Source: Corallococcus soli (lineage in GTDB: Bacteria > Myxococcota > Myxococcia > Myxococcales > Myxococcaceae). Taken from it: a DNA stretch of 64,000 nucleotides. The stretch lies in the NCBI RefSeq assembly GCF_014930455.1, contig NZ_JAAIYO010000006.1:310001-374000 (forward strand). The letters are read 5' to 3'. Positions 51,601-58,848 of this stretch are shown in pieces. The notes beneath the pieces were generated by a model. That model was not told the DNA's origin, searched no databases, and was given only the letters and a program-made list of their open reading frames with translations. A program made the position numbers and the translations under genes. Position 1 is the stretch's first letter. Every line of letters starts with the position of its first letter.

Positions 51601-51841
51601 GCAGGAAGGCCTCGCGCAGGTGGAGCACGCGCTCCAGGGGGCTCCGGAGCTGGCGGAGGCCCAGGCGCTCCGGGGCGCCCTGCTGCTGGCCGGGACGCGG
51701 GCATCAAGCGCCCGGCCCGGAGCGTCGGAGGCTGTCCGGCAGGCGCGCGCCGCGCTCTCCCTCGCGGTCGAACGGGAGCCCCGGCTGGCGCGCGAGTACG
51801 CGGAGGAGCTGCGCGCCGCGCGGGACGCCTCAGAACTTTAG
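48623..51841 (+). CDS. Membrane Ser/Thr protein kinase with large C-terminal TPR region
   Basis: Hanks-type kinase of 1072 aa. The kinase domain covers about residues 48-320: YELLGPLGRGGMGEV, VALKFI (ATP Lys), VIHRDLKPSNIL (catalytic loop), LVDFGLAYE, GTPAYMSPEQA and RSDVYSLGATLHELLTG. A membrane span follows (ALVAVSSVSLLGMLLLAGF, about 330-350). The rest, over 650 residues, is helical and tetratricopeptide-like, with recurring A-L-A-Y-x-x-L-G units (YDSLGYAFFMKG, ALNDLGLVHRWRGNY). This part is probably an extracytoplasmic protein-binding sensor. ATG 48623 is preferred, with GTG 48617 two codons upstream. The 3' end overlaps the convergent ADYC-like gene by 12 nt. Confidence 0.92.
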   Translation: MAPPGSDEPLLAPVDRPTLADETPARADAGGTREAASAVAWERYELLGPLGRGGMGEVHRARDRRLGRVVALKFIQGADPERAMRFLQEARAQARIDHPNVCKVFEVGEVGAKAYIAMQLVDGEHLDRAARSMSLPEKVRVMKEAAEAVHEAHRLGVIHRDLKPSNILVTQAPDGRPTPILVDFGLAYEAGLGHGLTATGEVMGTPAYMSPEQARGDLRAIDRRSDVYSLGATLHELLTGSPPFTGATPLETLTQVLHEEPAPLRAKVPHLDGELETLCLKCLAKEPGQRYASARALAEDLGRYLEGTPILGRRPGLAYRLKRAARRHRALVAVSSVSLLGMLLLAGFGARSWLSERDLQTRTAARVRLAEHLGQQVQEFEWFVRAFQALPLHDTRPEQRRVRERLAALAAERHDLGAQGDGLVQLALGRGLLAMHEFEQAHRALTRAKEAGVDTPVLHYALGRVLGERYHLALEDARRSGGAAWVAQRQGELEQAWLGPALQSLERSRGLALESPRYLEGLIAFYRRDYAAAERAALEAVAQAPWLPEARRLAGDVAYARAMDLLERGDYALARAGLLEAVDRYERAVEVGRSDARGYEALAEAWLQVSELDRREGRSRSASLGQAEAAADQARLADPDRASGHTRKAQVLMNQYRRVNFQGEPDARGAQALLDAWLLVARRAVELDPRDVLAYDSLGYAFFMKGLRQARAREAPEASWEEASTWLSRAIELQPRYPWALNDLGLVHRWRGNYQREHGRDPMPDYARAERSLREAVRADPKYLFAHSNLTELYAAMASYRASRGESPEGELQQALASGEAALALDGRFHSALNHLAEAELTRARFLFETGSPPGPSLARVLQFVERSLRLNATSDRAHLHRANAHLLEARQAMREALDPTEALARGRGALAEAYRHAPACADCRVLGATLELTAAEHAKHQGRASLPHLREALAQARQAVAAYPYPETHLALARACWRLAREVPPSSVEAQVQEGLAQVEHALQGAPELAEAQALRGALLLAGTRASSARPGASEAVRQARAALSLAVEREPRLAREYAEELRAARDASEL

Positions 51842-52921
51842 GGGCTGGGGAACACCCGTCGCGAACGTCCCCCTCGGGCTCCATTTGGGCGTGCTGCCGC
51901 AGACAGGCAACTGGAGCCCCCTCGGCAGCGGGAGGTCGCGGCGGCGGTTCATCGGGTTGAGACACTCCGCGCCCCGGGGGCTCCAGAGCGCTTCAACGAA
52001 TTCGAGCTCGTCGAGCCGGTCGTTGGAGCGGGCTCCAAACCCGTGCGCGTCGCGCCGCAGGAATTCGGTGCCGCCCACCGTGTAGCTCTGGAGGTCACCG
52101 AGGCCGATGAAGTACGCGGCGCGCTTGGCCTGGAGACAGGCGCCGTAGACGGAGGCGCGGTCCCGGTCGTCCTGGAACGAGGTGGGGTCCCACGGCTGGT
52201 AGCCCCAGCGCAGACAGGCCCCGATGGCGCCCGTCTCACAGGCCAGGGTGATCGCGGTGTCCTGGCCCTGGACGGCGGCGGTCAGCCCATCCACCTGTCG
52301 CGCGGGGAGGAACAGGGACGCGACGTCCGCGGACTCCGGGGCATCGCATTGACGCCGCCAGGTCCGCGTGCCGACCTGGCGGTAGAGGACCCGGAACCGC
52401 TTTTCGCCCAGGTGCTGCCAGCTCATCTCATAGGCGCGGTTCGTGGCGTCCCCGTTCACCTCCACGGGCAGCGTGAAGGTGAAGCGCAGCGCTTCCAGGC
52501 CCGCACCGCGCACCTTGCGCTGCCCGTTGACCACGACGAAGAAGTCCGTGGGGGCCGCGTAGATGCTCTCCAGCGTCCCGACCGGCTCCCCCTCCAGGGA
52601 GGAGAGCCCCACCGGGATGTCGAGCACCGTGCGGGGCCGCTCCCGGGAGCGGACCTTCATGACGACCCCTTCGGGCGTGTTGACGAAGCCCTCCGGACAG
52701 AGGAGCGCCGACTTCTCGTGGACGAAACAGTAGTTGTGTCCTTCGGTGATGTAGATGCCCAGGCCATTCGGATCCGGGTCGCACTGGCCCGTGGGGCAGC
52801 CGCCGCTGACGGCTCCGTCGGGTTTCGCCTCGGCGGGGGGACGCGTCGAAGCGGGCAGGCGACAGCCCCCCGTCACCAGCACCAATGCCAGACATCCGAA
52901 CCATGCACGAAGGGGCTTCAC
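51830..52921 (-). CDS. ADYC-like lipoprotein
   Basis: A 363-aa lipoprotein (GTG start, signal peptide ending VTGGCRLP). Cys-rich N-terminal part (GGCPTGQCDPDPNGLGIYITEGHNYCF). The C-terminal half matches the myxobacterial ADYC domain layout: TLACETGAIGACLRWGYQPWD, a spacer, then YGACLQAKRAAYFIGLGDLQSYTVGGTEFL, where the usual R-A-D-Y-C-G is replaced by R-A-A-Y-F-I-G. It then ends with a WSPRGAECLNPMNRRR-type block. The family role is unknown. AGGAGA lies 6 nt before the GTG. It is divergent from the FHA activator gene and its stop overlaps the TPR kinase end. Confidence 0.8.
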   Translation of the reverse strand: MKPLRAWFGCLALVLVTGGCRLPASTRPPAEAKPDGAVSGGCPTGQCDPDPNGLGIYITEGHNYCFVHEKSALLCPEGFVNTPEGVVMKVRSRERPRTVLDIPVGLSSLEGEPVGTLESIYAAPTDFFVVVNGQRKVRGAGLEALRFTFTLPVEVNGDATNRAYEMSWQHLGEKRFRVLYRQVGTRTWRRQCDAPESADVASLFLPARQVDGLTAAVQGQDTAITLACETGAIGACLRWGYQPWDPTSFQDDRDRASVYGACLQAKRAAYFIGLGDLQSYTVGGTEFLRRDAHGFGARSNDRLDELEFVEALWSPRGAECLNPMNRRRDLPLPRGLQLPVCGSTPKWSPRGTFATGVPQPLKF

Positions 52922-53079
52922 CAGGGTGTCTCCTCGAAGGTGGATCCGCTGCCGGGGCACCGGACCCGGGAGGACATTGCGAGCCCCATGCCAGCACGCC
53001 CCCCGCGGGGGATGAAGGACGTGTACAGGCGTGCCCGTGGGGTGGACGCGCACCGGGAGCGGCACGGCCCGCGGCCCGG

Positions 53080-53111
53080 TGGCACGGCGCATGGCACCGT
53101 GCCGTGTGCCA
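53080..53111. promoter_or_regulatory. TGGCAC/GTGCC cluster upstream of the FHA activator
   Basis: TGGCAC at 53080-53085 and 53092-53097, then GTGCC at 53099 and GTGCCA at 53106-53111: a partly palindromic 32-bp block ending 27 nt before the FHA-activator ATG. The core CGCATGGCAC is shared with the cluster upstream of the TPR kinase (48547-48557). Possibly bound by the activator itself or a common regulator. Confidence 0.5.
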
Positions 53112-53137
53112 CCCGCGTCCGCGTATGATGGCGCGAC

Positions 53138-54505
53138 ATGGAACAGGCCCCCTCCACCCTGCAACCGAGCGGATCCGTCAGGGCGGGCTCCGGCTCCGAG
53201 GAGCCCCCGGTGCCGGGACTGCTGCGCCTGGCGTGCGCGGGTGCGGTGATGGCGGAGGCCCTGCCGCTGCGGGTCGAGCTGGCCCTGGGGCGCACGTCCC
53301 CGGAGCTGGGGGAGGCCCAGGACCCGAGGATGTCGCGCAGCCATGCCCGCGTGCACCATGACGGGCGCCGGTTCTGGGTGACGGACCTGGGCAGCCAGAA
53401 CGGCACCTGGGTGGACGGCGAGGCTTGCGTGGCGGGCACGCCCCGCGAGGCGCGGCGGGTCATCCGGATGGGGGATTCGCTCTTCGTTCCCAGCGCGGAC
53501 GTGGGGCCGCTCATGCGGTGTGGCGTGCGGGTGGTGGAGGGCTTCGTGCGGGGCCCCGCGTTCCAGCGGCTGCTGGAGCAGGTCGCGCGCACGGCCGGGC
53601 ATGGGTTCTCGCTGCACATCCACGGGGAGAGCGGCACCGGCAAGGAGGAGGTGGCCCGGACGTTCCACGCCCAGGGGCCAGGGGCCCGGGGGCCGTTCGT
53701 GGCGGTCAACTGCGCGGCCATTCCGCAGGGGCTCGCCGAGCGGCTGCTGTTCGGGGCCCGGCGGGGCGCCTTCTCCGGGGCTGACGACGCGGAGGGCTAC
53801 CTTCAGGCGGCCGACGGCGGGACGTTGTTCCTGGACGAGGTGGCCGAGCTGGACCTGGGAGTCCAGGCGAAGCTGCTGCGGGCGCTGGAGACGCGGGAGG
53901 TCCTGCCCCTGGGAGGGTCCCGGCCCCGGAAGGTGGACCTCCAGGTGTGCTCGGCGGGCAACCGGGACCTGCGCGCGATGGTGGCGAACGGGAAGCTGCG
54001 CGAGGACCTGTACTTCCGCCTGGGCAGGCCGGAGGTCACGCTGCCCCCGCTGCGGCAGCGCCCGGAGGAGATTCCCGCGCTGGTGGCGATGTCCGTGCGG
54101 GAGCTGTCGCCGGAGCTGTCGGCGCACGTCACGCTCCTGGAGGCCTGTCTGCTCAGGCCGTGGCCGGGCAACGTCCGTGAGCTGAGGGTGGAGGCGCGCG
54201 CGGCAGCGCAGGAGGCCCTGCTCCGCGGTGCGCTCCGCGTCGAGGTGAGCCACCTGGGCCCGAGCGCCGGGACCGCGTTCGGGCCGCCTTCCTCCGCGCC
54301 GCTGGAGCCCGCGCCGAAGACGTCCAGTCCCCCGCCGTCCAGGGTCAGTCCCCTGGAAGAGGGCGAGCGGGCCCGGGTGGTGGAGGCGCTGCGGCAGCAT
54401 GGAGGGAACGTCGCCGCCACGGCGCGCGCCCTGGGAATGCACCGGACGCAGTTGCGGCGCCTGCTGGAGCGCCATGGGCTCTCGCTGGAGGATGGGAGCT
54501 CCTGA
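53138..54505 (+). CDS. FHA-domain sigma54-dependent transcriptional activator
   Basis: Bacterial enhancer-binding protein of 455 aa. The sensory domain is FHA (about residues 45-110: LALGRTSPELG, DPRMSRSHARVHHDG, VTDLGSQNGTWVDGE), which binds phosphothreonine, so it is expected to respond to a Ser/Thr kinase rather than to a receiver phosphate. The AAA+ domain has Walker A GESGTGKE, the sigma54-contact loop GAFSGAD (GAFTGA variant with Ser), Walker B GGTLFLDEV and LYFRL. The C-terminus is a Fis-type helix-turn-helix (VVEALRQHGGNVAATARALGMHRTQLRRLLERHG). It is divergent from the ADYC-like gene. The TPR kinase 1.3 kb upstream is the natural candidate partner. Confidence 0.93.
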   Translation: MEQAPSTLQPSGSVRAGSGSEEPPVPGLLRLACAGAVMAEALPLRVELALGRTSPELGEAQDPRMSRSHARVHHDGRRFWVTDLGSQNGTWVDGEACVAGTPREARRVIRMGDSLFVPSADVGPLMRCGVRVVEGFVRGPAFQRLLEQVARTAGHGFSLHIHGESGTGKEEVARTFHAQGPGARGPFVAVNCAAIPQGLAERLLFGARRGAFSGADDAEGYLQAADGGTLFLDEVAELDLGVQAKLLRALETREVLPLGGSRPRKVDLQVCSAGNRDLRAMVANGKLREDLYFRLGRPEVTLPPLRQRPEEIPALVAMSVRELSPELSAHVTLLEACLLRPWPGNVRELRVEARAAAQEALLRGALRVEVSHLGPSAGTAFGPPSSAPLEPAPKTSSPPPSRVSPLEEGERARVVEALRQHGGNVAATARALGMHRTQLRRLLERHGLSLEDGSS

Positions 54506-54588
54506 GCCGAACCAACGACTTCCATTCCCTGGCATGCCCATGGGTGTCATCCCTATCTGATAGGTTTGAAGGATGGAGGTGACCCGTG

Positions 54589-55518
54589 ATGTCGCTGTCC
54601 TCTTCGGTCATTCCCGTGGTGCTGGTGGCCCTGGTCGGTTCGGTGGCGGTGGCACAGACGCGGACTCCACCCGCCCGCGAGCGCAGGGCACGGCAGCTCA
54701 CGCTGCGCGCGGAGGAGCCTCCGGTGCTGCACCCGCTGCGCGTCGCCGCCCGGGAGGTGACCACCGTCACGTTCGACGCGCCCATCGTCGCGGACTCCGT
54801 GGACCGTGCCGCGCTCGCGCCGTTCTTCTCGCGCGTCGGGGTCTACGCGGACGCGCTCGTGCTCAAGCCCTCCGTGGACCTGCCCCCGGGACAAGGGCCC
54901 GTCATCACCGTGCGCTTCGTGGGTGAGGGGGCTCCTGCCCGGGTGGGGTTCGTGCTCACGACCGTGGACGCGGAGGTGGATTCGCAGGTGGAGATCTTCC
55001 GGCAGGGGCACACCGCGCAGGAGCTGGGGAAGGAGCTGGCGGACCTGCGGGCCCGGTGCGCCGTCACGGAGGCCGGCATCGCGACGCTGCGTGCGCAGTG
55101 CGCGCTGAGCGGGCTGGGTGGCGCGGTGCTGTCAGGGGCGGTGAGCACGGATGGCGTTACCGTGGAACATCTCTCCGCCCCCACCGTGAGCCCGGGCCTG
55201 AAAGCCGAAGGCCCGCATGTGTTCTACCGCTCCGGGGACACGCTCGCGCTGGCGACCATCCTGTTCAACTTCGACGATGCCCGCCCCTGGGTTCCGGGCA
55301 TCGCTCGCGTGACACCCCGCGCCCCGGAGGGAGGCGTGTTGCCAGCCCGCGAGCATCCCCTCCTCCTGCGTGAGAAGCGGCTGGAGCCCGGCACCCGTGC
55401 GCCGGTGGTGGTGGAGTGGTTCGTCCCTCCCGGGATGCCTGCTGGAACGCGCTTCACCCTGGAGCTGCTGGACACGACGGGCGAGCGCGGCGCTCGCTGG
55501 GAACAGGTGACACCATGA
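54589..55518 (+). CDS. DUF2381-family exported protein
   Basis: A 309-aa exported protein with a signal peptide (VIPVVLVALVGSVAVAQ). It fits the myxobacterial DUF2381 pattern: VTTVTFDAPIVADSVDRAALA, FFSRVGVYADALVLKPSVDLP, GPVITVRFVGEGAPARVGFVL, then a helical ELGKELADLRARCAVTEAGI and a beta-rich C-terminus with VEHLSAPTVSPGL and LREKRLEPGTRAPVVVEW. No activity is known. Genes of this family often lie next to Ser/Thr kinases, and here a kinase gene starts 33 nt downstream. GGAGGT precedes the start; GTG 54586 and ATG 54589 are both possible. Confidence 0.87.
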   Translation: MSLSSSVIPVVLVALVGSVAVAQTRTPPARERRARQLTLRAEEPPVLHPLRVAAREVTTVTFDAPIVADSVDRAALAPFFSRVGVYADALVLKPSVDLPPGQGPVITVRFVGEGAPARVGFVLTTVDAEVDSQVEIFRQGHTAQELGKELADLRARCAVTEAGIATLRAQCALSGLGGAVLSGAVSTDGVTVEHLSAPTVSPGLKAEGPHVFYRSGDTLALATILFNFDDARPWVPGIARVTPRAPEGGVLPAREHPLLLREKRLEPGTRAPVVVEWFVPPGMPAGTRFTLELLDTTGERGARWEQVTP

Positions 55519-55551
55519 GCCGTCACGACAGGCTTTCGGCGGAGGCGGCCC

Positions 55552-57495
55552 ATGCGCGGTGAGCCCTCTTCCGGAGAAGCGCAACGGCGGCCCATGGATG
55601 TGGCCCCCCTGCTCGTGCTGTCCGTGGATGCGCTTCCTCCAGGCACCCGGGTCGGTGGCTGGGAGGTCCTGCGCCGTCTGGCGGCGGGAGGCTATGGCAC
55701 CGTCTACGCCGTGCGCAGGGAAGGCAGACCGCGCGCCCGGGAACATGCCCTGAAGCTGGCCCGCCACTTCGACAGTCCCTGGTTCTCACGCGAGGCGGAG
55801 ATCCTGTCCCGCTTGCGGCATGCGGGCGTGCCCCGCCTGATGACATCCGGTGCATGGCGGCCCGGCGCCGGGAGCTACCCCTTCCTGGTGATGGAACACG
55901 TCGAGGGTGAGTCGCTCTATGCGTGGTCCAGCGCTCGCAATCCCACGGCGCGCGAAGTGGGCGCCTTGCTCGCGCAAGCAGCGGGCGTGCTGGCCTTCGC
56001 GCACCAACGTGGCGTCCTTCACCGCGACTTCAAGGGCGACAACGTCCGCATCCAGCCTGGAGGGCGGCTCAAGCTCCTGGACTGGGGCGCGGGTTGGCAT
56101 CCGGAGGCAATGCCTCTCACGGGCACGGGACAACTCCCCCCTGGCACGGCGCACTACTACAGCCCCCAGTTGCACTTCTGGCGGGCCTCCGCGCACCCTT
56201 CCCATGCGCCCCTCTATTCCGTGGCGGACGAGCTGTATGCGGTGGGCGTGGCCTTCCACCGATTGCTGACGGAGACCTATCCAACGTCAGCCCTGGGCGC
56301 GGAAGGCTTCCGGTTGGAAGAGGGCCGCGCGGCTCCTTCTGTCTCGTTGATCAATCCGCGCGTGCCCCGGGCGCTCGCTTCGCTCATCCACCGGTTGCTG
56401 GCCTTCGAGCCCGACGCACGGCCTCCAAACGCTTCGGCCCTGGCTTCCGAGATCCGGAGCCTATTGGCCCAGGCGGATGCGGACTGGGATGTGCCGCTGT
56501 TCGACTGGGCTCCTCCTCGTTCGCCCCAGTCGCGCACGACGCAGGAGGAGCCCGGCGCGGTGGGCCCGGTGGCTCCTGGCCAGGAGGTGGCGCTCCAGCA
56601 TGCGCGACTCCAGCGCAGGGACCGACTCCAAGGGATGCGGGAAGCCCGGGACCTGCGCCGACGCGTCCCCGCGCGGGTGGCCCAGGTGGAGGCACGCGCC
56701 ATCCTCGCCGCGAATCAGGTGCGGCGCCGAGAGGCGTGGCGCGCGGCATGGCGACGGGGGGCGATGGGAGTCCTCTTCCTGCTGGCCCTGGTGTCGCTGG
56801 CCTGGGGCCTGGGTGCCTTCCGGAAGCAGGGGCCGCCCCCTGTCTCCGTCAACGTCCAGGGCACGTCGGGCACACGGCCTGCATCAACCCCGATGGCGCG
56901 GTCGCCAACGCCCGACCAAGCTGCCGCGCCCGGGGCGGCCCCTTCTTCCCTCGCGCCGCGCCCGCCGGAGAAGAACGCCATGACCGTCCCCTTGAAGCAG
57001 GACCGCGCATCCCGCGCACGCTCACTCGCCCGAGGCTGCACGCTGGCCGTCGGCGCGGCCTCCACCCTGGCGGCCTGCGCTGGCACCCCCGTGCGCCCCG
57101 AACCCCAGCGCTGTCCCCAGGCCGCCCTGGACGCGATGAAGGAATTGAGGATGCACAGGGATGCCAAGGCGGGAATCACGCTCGACGTCCGCTACCCCTG
57201 GCGGGCGGATGCCGAGGAGCTCACCGTGAAGGACGGCGACATCGTCAGCGTCCAGAAGAGTCGACTGGGGCGTCTCCCTGAGGGCACCCTGCTCTATGGA
57301 CGGCTGTGGACGGGCGGGGAGAAGGTCGTCGGCCACTACACCCGGGCGGAGACACCCGATGGCCACACCTATCCGGTCTGCATCGTCCTGGGGAACCGGG
57401 AGGATGGGGGCTGGTGGAAGAGCCCCCGCTCCAAGCCCGGCGCCACCGTCGTGAACCGCTCCATCGGCGTCACCGTCGTGGAGGCCTTCCCCTGA
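55552..57495 (+). CDS. Atypical Ser/Thr protein kinase with lipoprotein-like C-terminal module
   Basis: A 647-aa kinase. The domain (about residues 37-310) has WEVLRRLAAGGYGTVYAV, EHALKLARH (ATP Lys) and VLHRDFKGDN, where the catalytic Asp and Asn are kept. The metal motif DFG is changed to DWG (KLLDWGAGWHP), and the activation segment has PPGTAHYYSPQ. Region about 340-400 is helical and basic, followed by a membrane span GVLFLLALVSLAWGLGAF. The tail (477-647) starts with its own signal-like segment and lipobox LAACAGTP and contains RCPQAALDAMKEL and ITLDVRYPWRADAEEL. The ATG at 55552 has GGAGGCGGCCC upstream. Co-directional with the DUF2381 gene. Confidence 0.87.
   Translation: MRGEPSSGEAQRRPMDVAPLLVLSVDALPPGTRVGGWEVLRRLAAGGYGTVYAVRREGRPRAREHALKLARHFDSPWFSREAEILSRLRHAGVPRLMTSGAWRPGAGSYPFLVMEHVEGESLYAWSSARNPTAREVGALLAQAAGVLAFAHQRGVLHRDFKGDNVRIQPGGRLKLLDWGAGWHPEAMPLTGTGQLPPGTAHYYSPQLHFWRASAHPSHAPLYSVADELYAVGVAFHRLLTETYPTSALGAEGFRLEEGRAAPSVSLINPRVPRALASLIHRLLAFEPDARPPNASALASEIRSLLAQADADWDVPLFDWAPPRSPQSRTTQEEPGAVGPVAPGQEVALQHARLQRRDRLQGMREARDLRRRVPARVAQVEARAILAANQVRRREAWRAAWRRGAMGVLFLLALVSLAWGLGAFRKQGPPPVSVNVQGTSGTRPASTPMARSPTPDQAAAPGAAPSSLAPRPPEKNAMTVPLKQDRASRARSLARGCTLAVGAASTLAACAGTPVRPEPQRCPQAALDAMKELRMHRDAKAGITLDVRYPWRADAEELTVKDGDIVSVQKSRLGRLPEGTLLYGRLWTGGEKVVGHYTRAETPDGHTYPVCIVLGNREDGGWWKSPRSKPGATVVNRSIGVTVVEAFP
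56980..57495 (+). other. Possible internal start: lipoprotein module within the kinase gene
   Basis: In frame with the kinase, an ATG at 56980 is preceded by GGAGAAG (56967-56973) at 6-7 nt. It would give a 171-aa lipoprotein beginning MTVPLKQDRASRARSLARG with a lipobox TLAACAG. The module may be a fused former gene or an alternative product. Confidence 0.45.
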
Positions 57496-57555
57496 CGCCC
57501 CGCTCCCAGGTCCTTGGTGCTCGTCACCCACCCCACGGCATGAAATCCTCCGCGT

Positions 57556-58701
57556 GTGATTGAACTTGAGACCCTCGCCGCGTTCGAGCGACACCTCCAC
57601 GCGGGACTCCCGCTCTCCCACGTCGTCATCCAGGGGCTGGACCTGCGGCGCTACACCCGCGAGCTGTCCACCCTGGAGCTGGTGGGCACCGTCTTCCTGG
57701 GCTGTGAGCTGGAGAAGGAGGCCCTGAGCGCGGCGCTCGCGCACGGGGCGCTGGTGTTCCCGCCGCTCTCGGGGCTCCCGTACCAGCCCTACCGGGGGAG
57801 CCTCTATTCGCCGGAGGAGCTGTACGCGGGCTTCGACCCCTCGCGGCCGGAGACCTACGCCGACACGCCGGACGCCCGCGTCTACGCGCACTGGGCCGCG
57901 CATGGCCGGGGCAACGCCCCCACGCTGCTGGAGACGCTGTCGCAGCGGCTGCACGACCACGCCGTCACGGACGCCATGGAGGACCTGCTCCTGGCGGAGG
58001 GAGGCAAGCGCAAGGTGGTGGCCATCATGGGCGGCCACTCCATGAAGCGCGGGCAGCCCGACTACCGCTCGGTGGCGATGCTGGCCCGGGAGCTGTCCCG
58101 CCAGGGCTTCTTCATGGTCAGCGGCGGCGGCCCCGGCGCCATGGAGGCCACGCACGTGGGCGCGTGGTTCGCGCGGCGCACCGAGGCGGAGCTGGACGCG
58201 GGGCTCGCCCTGCTGGCCCAGGCCCCCAGCTACACGGACCGCGAGTGGCTCTCCCGCGCCTTCGACGTGCGCCGCGCCTTCCCCCTGCGCGACGAGGACC
58301 GGCCCTGGTGCGACAGCCTGGGCATCCCCACCTGGCACTACGGGCACGAGCCCCCCAACCCCTTCGCCACCCACATCGCCAAGTACTTCGCCAACAGCGT
58401 GCGCGAGGACGGCCTGCTCACCATCGCCCGGGGCGGCATCGTCTACGCCCCCGGCAGCGCGGGCACCATCCAGGAGATCTTCCAGGACGCCTGCCAGAAC
58501 CACTACAACTCCGTGGGCGTCATCAGCCCGATGATCTTCCTGGGCACCGAGTTCTGGACGCGGACCCGGCCCGTGTACCCGCTGCTGGCCCAGCTGGCCC
58601 AGGGCCAGGAGTACGCGCGCTACCTGATGCTCACCGACTCCCAGGAGGAGGTCGTCCAGGCCCTGGTGGCATACGACCGCGCCCGGGTCCTCCCCGGGTG
58701 A
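57556..58701 (+). CDS. LOG-family (lysine decarboxylase-like fold) nucleotide-binding protein
   Basis: Cytoplasmic 381-aa protein with a Rossmann-type LOG fold. The conserved nucleotide-binding loop is VSGGGPGAMEA, followed by IARGGIVYAPGSAGTIQEIFQD, a variant of the PGGxGTxxE motif (PGSAGTIQE). The N-terminal ~140 residues are an extension absent from short cytokinin-activating LOG proteins, as in larger PpnN-like nucleosidases. By family it may hydrolyse nucleoside monophosphates to base and ribose 5-phosphate; substrate preference is not visible. The GTG start is the first in-frame start after the upstream gene; a GTG two bases earlier is out of frame. Confidence 0.85.
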   Translation: MIELETLAAFERHLHAGLPLSHVVIQGLDLRRYTRELSTLELVGTVFLGCELEKEALSAALAHGALVFPPLSGLPYQPYRGSLYSPEELYAGFDPSRPETYADTPDARVYAHWAAHGRGNAPTLLETLSQRLHDHAVTDAMEDLLLAEGGKRKVVAIMGGHSMKRGQPDYRSVAMLARELSRQGFFMVSGGGPGAMEATHVGAWFARRTEAELDAGLALLAQAPSYTDREWLSRAFDVRRAFPLRDEDRPWCDSLGIPTWHYGHEPPNPFATHIAKYFANSVREDGLLTIARGGIVYAPGSAGTIQEIFQDACQNHYNSVGVISPMIFLGTEFWTRTRPVYPLLAQLAQGQEYARYLMLTDSQEEVVQALVAYDRARVLPG

Positions 58702-58848
58702 CGCCAGGGGCGGAACGCGCCCGCCCGGGAAAAATGCGCCCCGGACGACCCGGGTCCCGGGGTCCTTGCGTATCTCCTTTTCAGAGGGGCCAGGAGTGGC
58801 CGGGCGCGGGGCCCGGCCGGGGCCCGCGCACCACCCCGGAGCGTCCGC

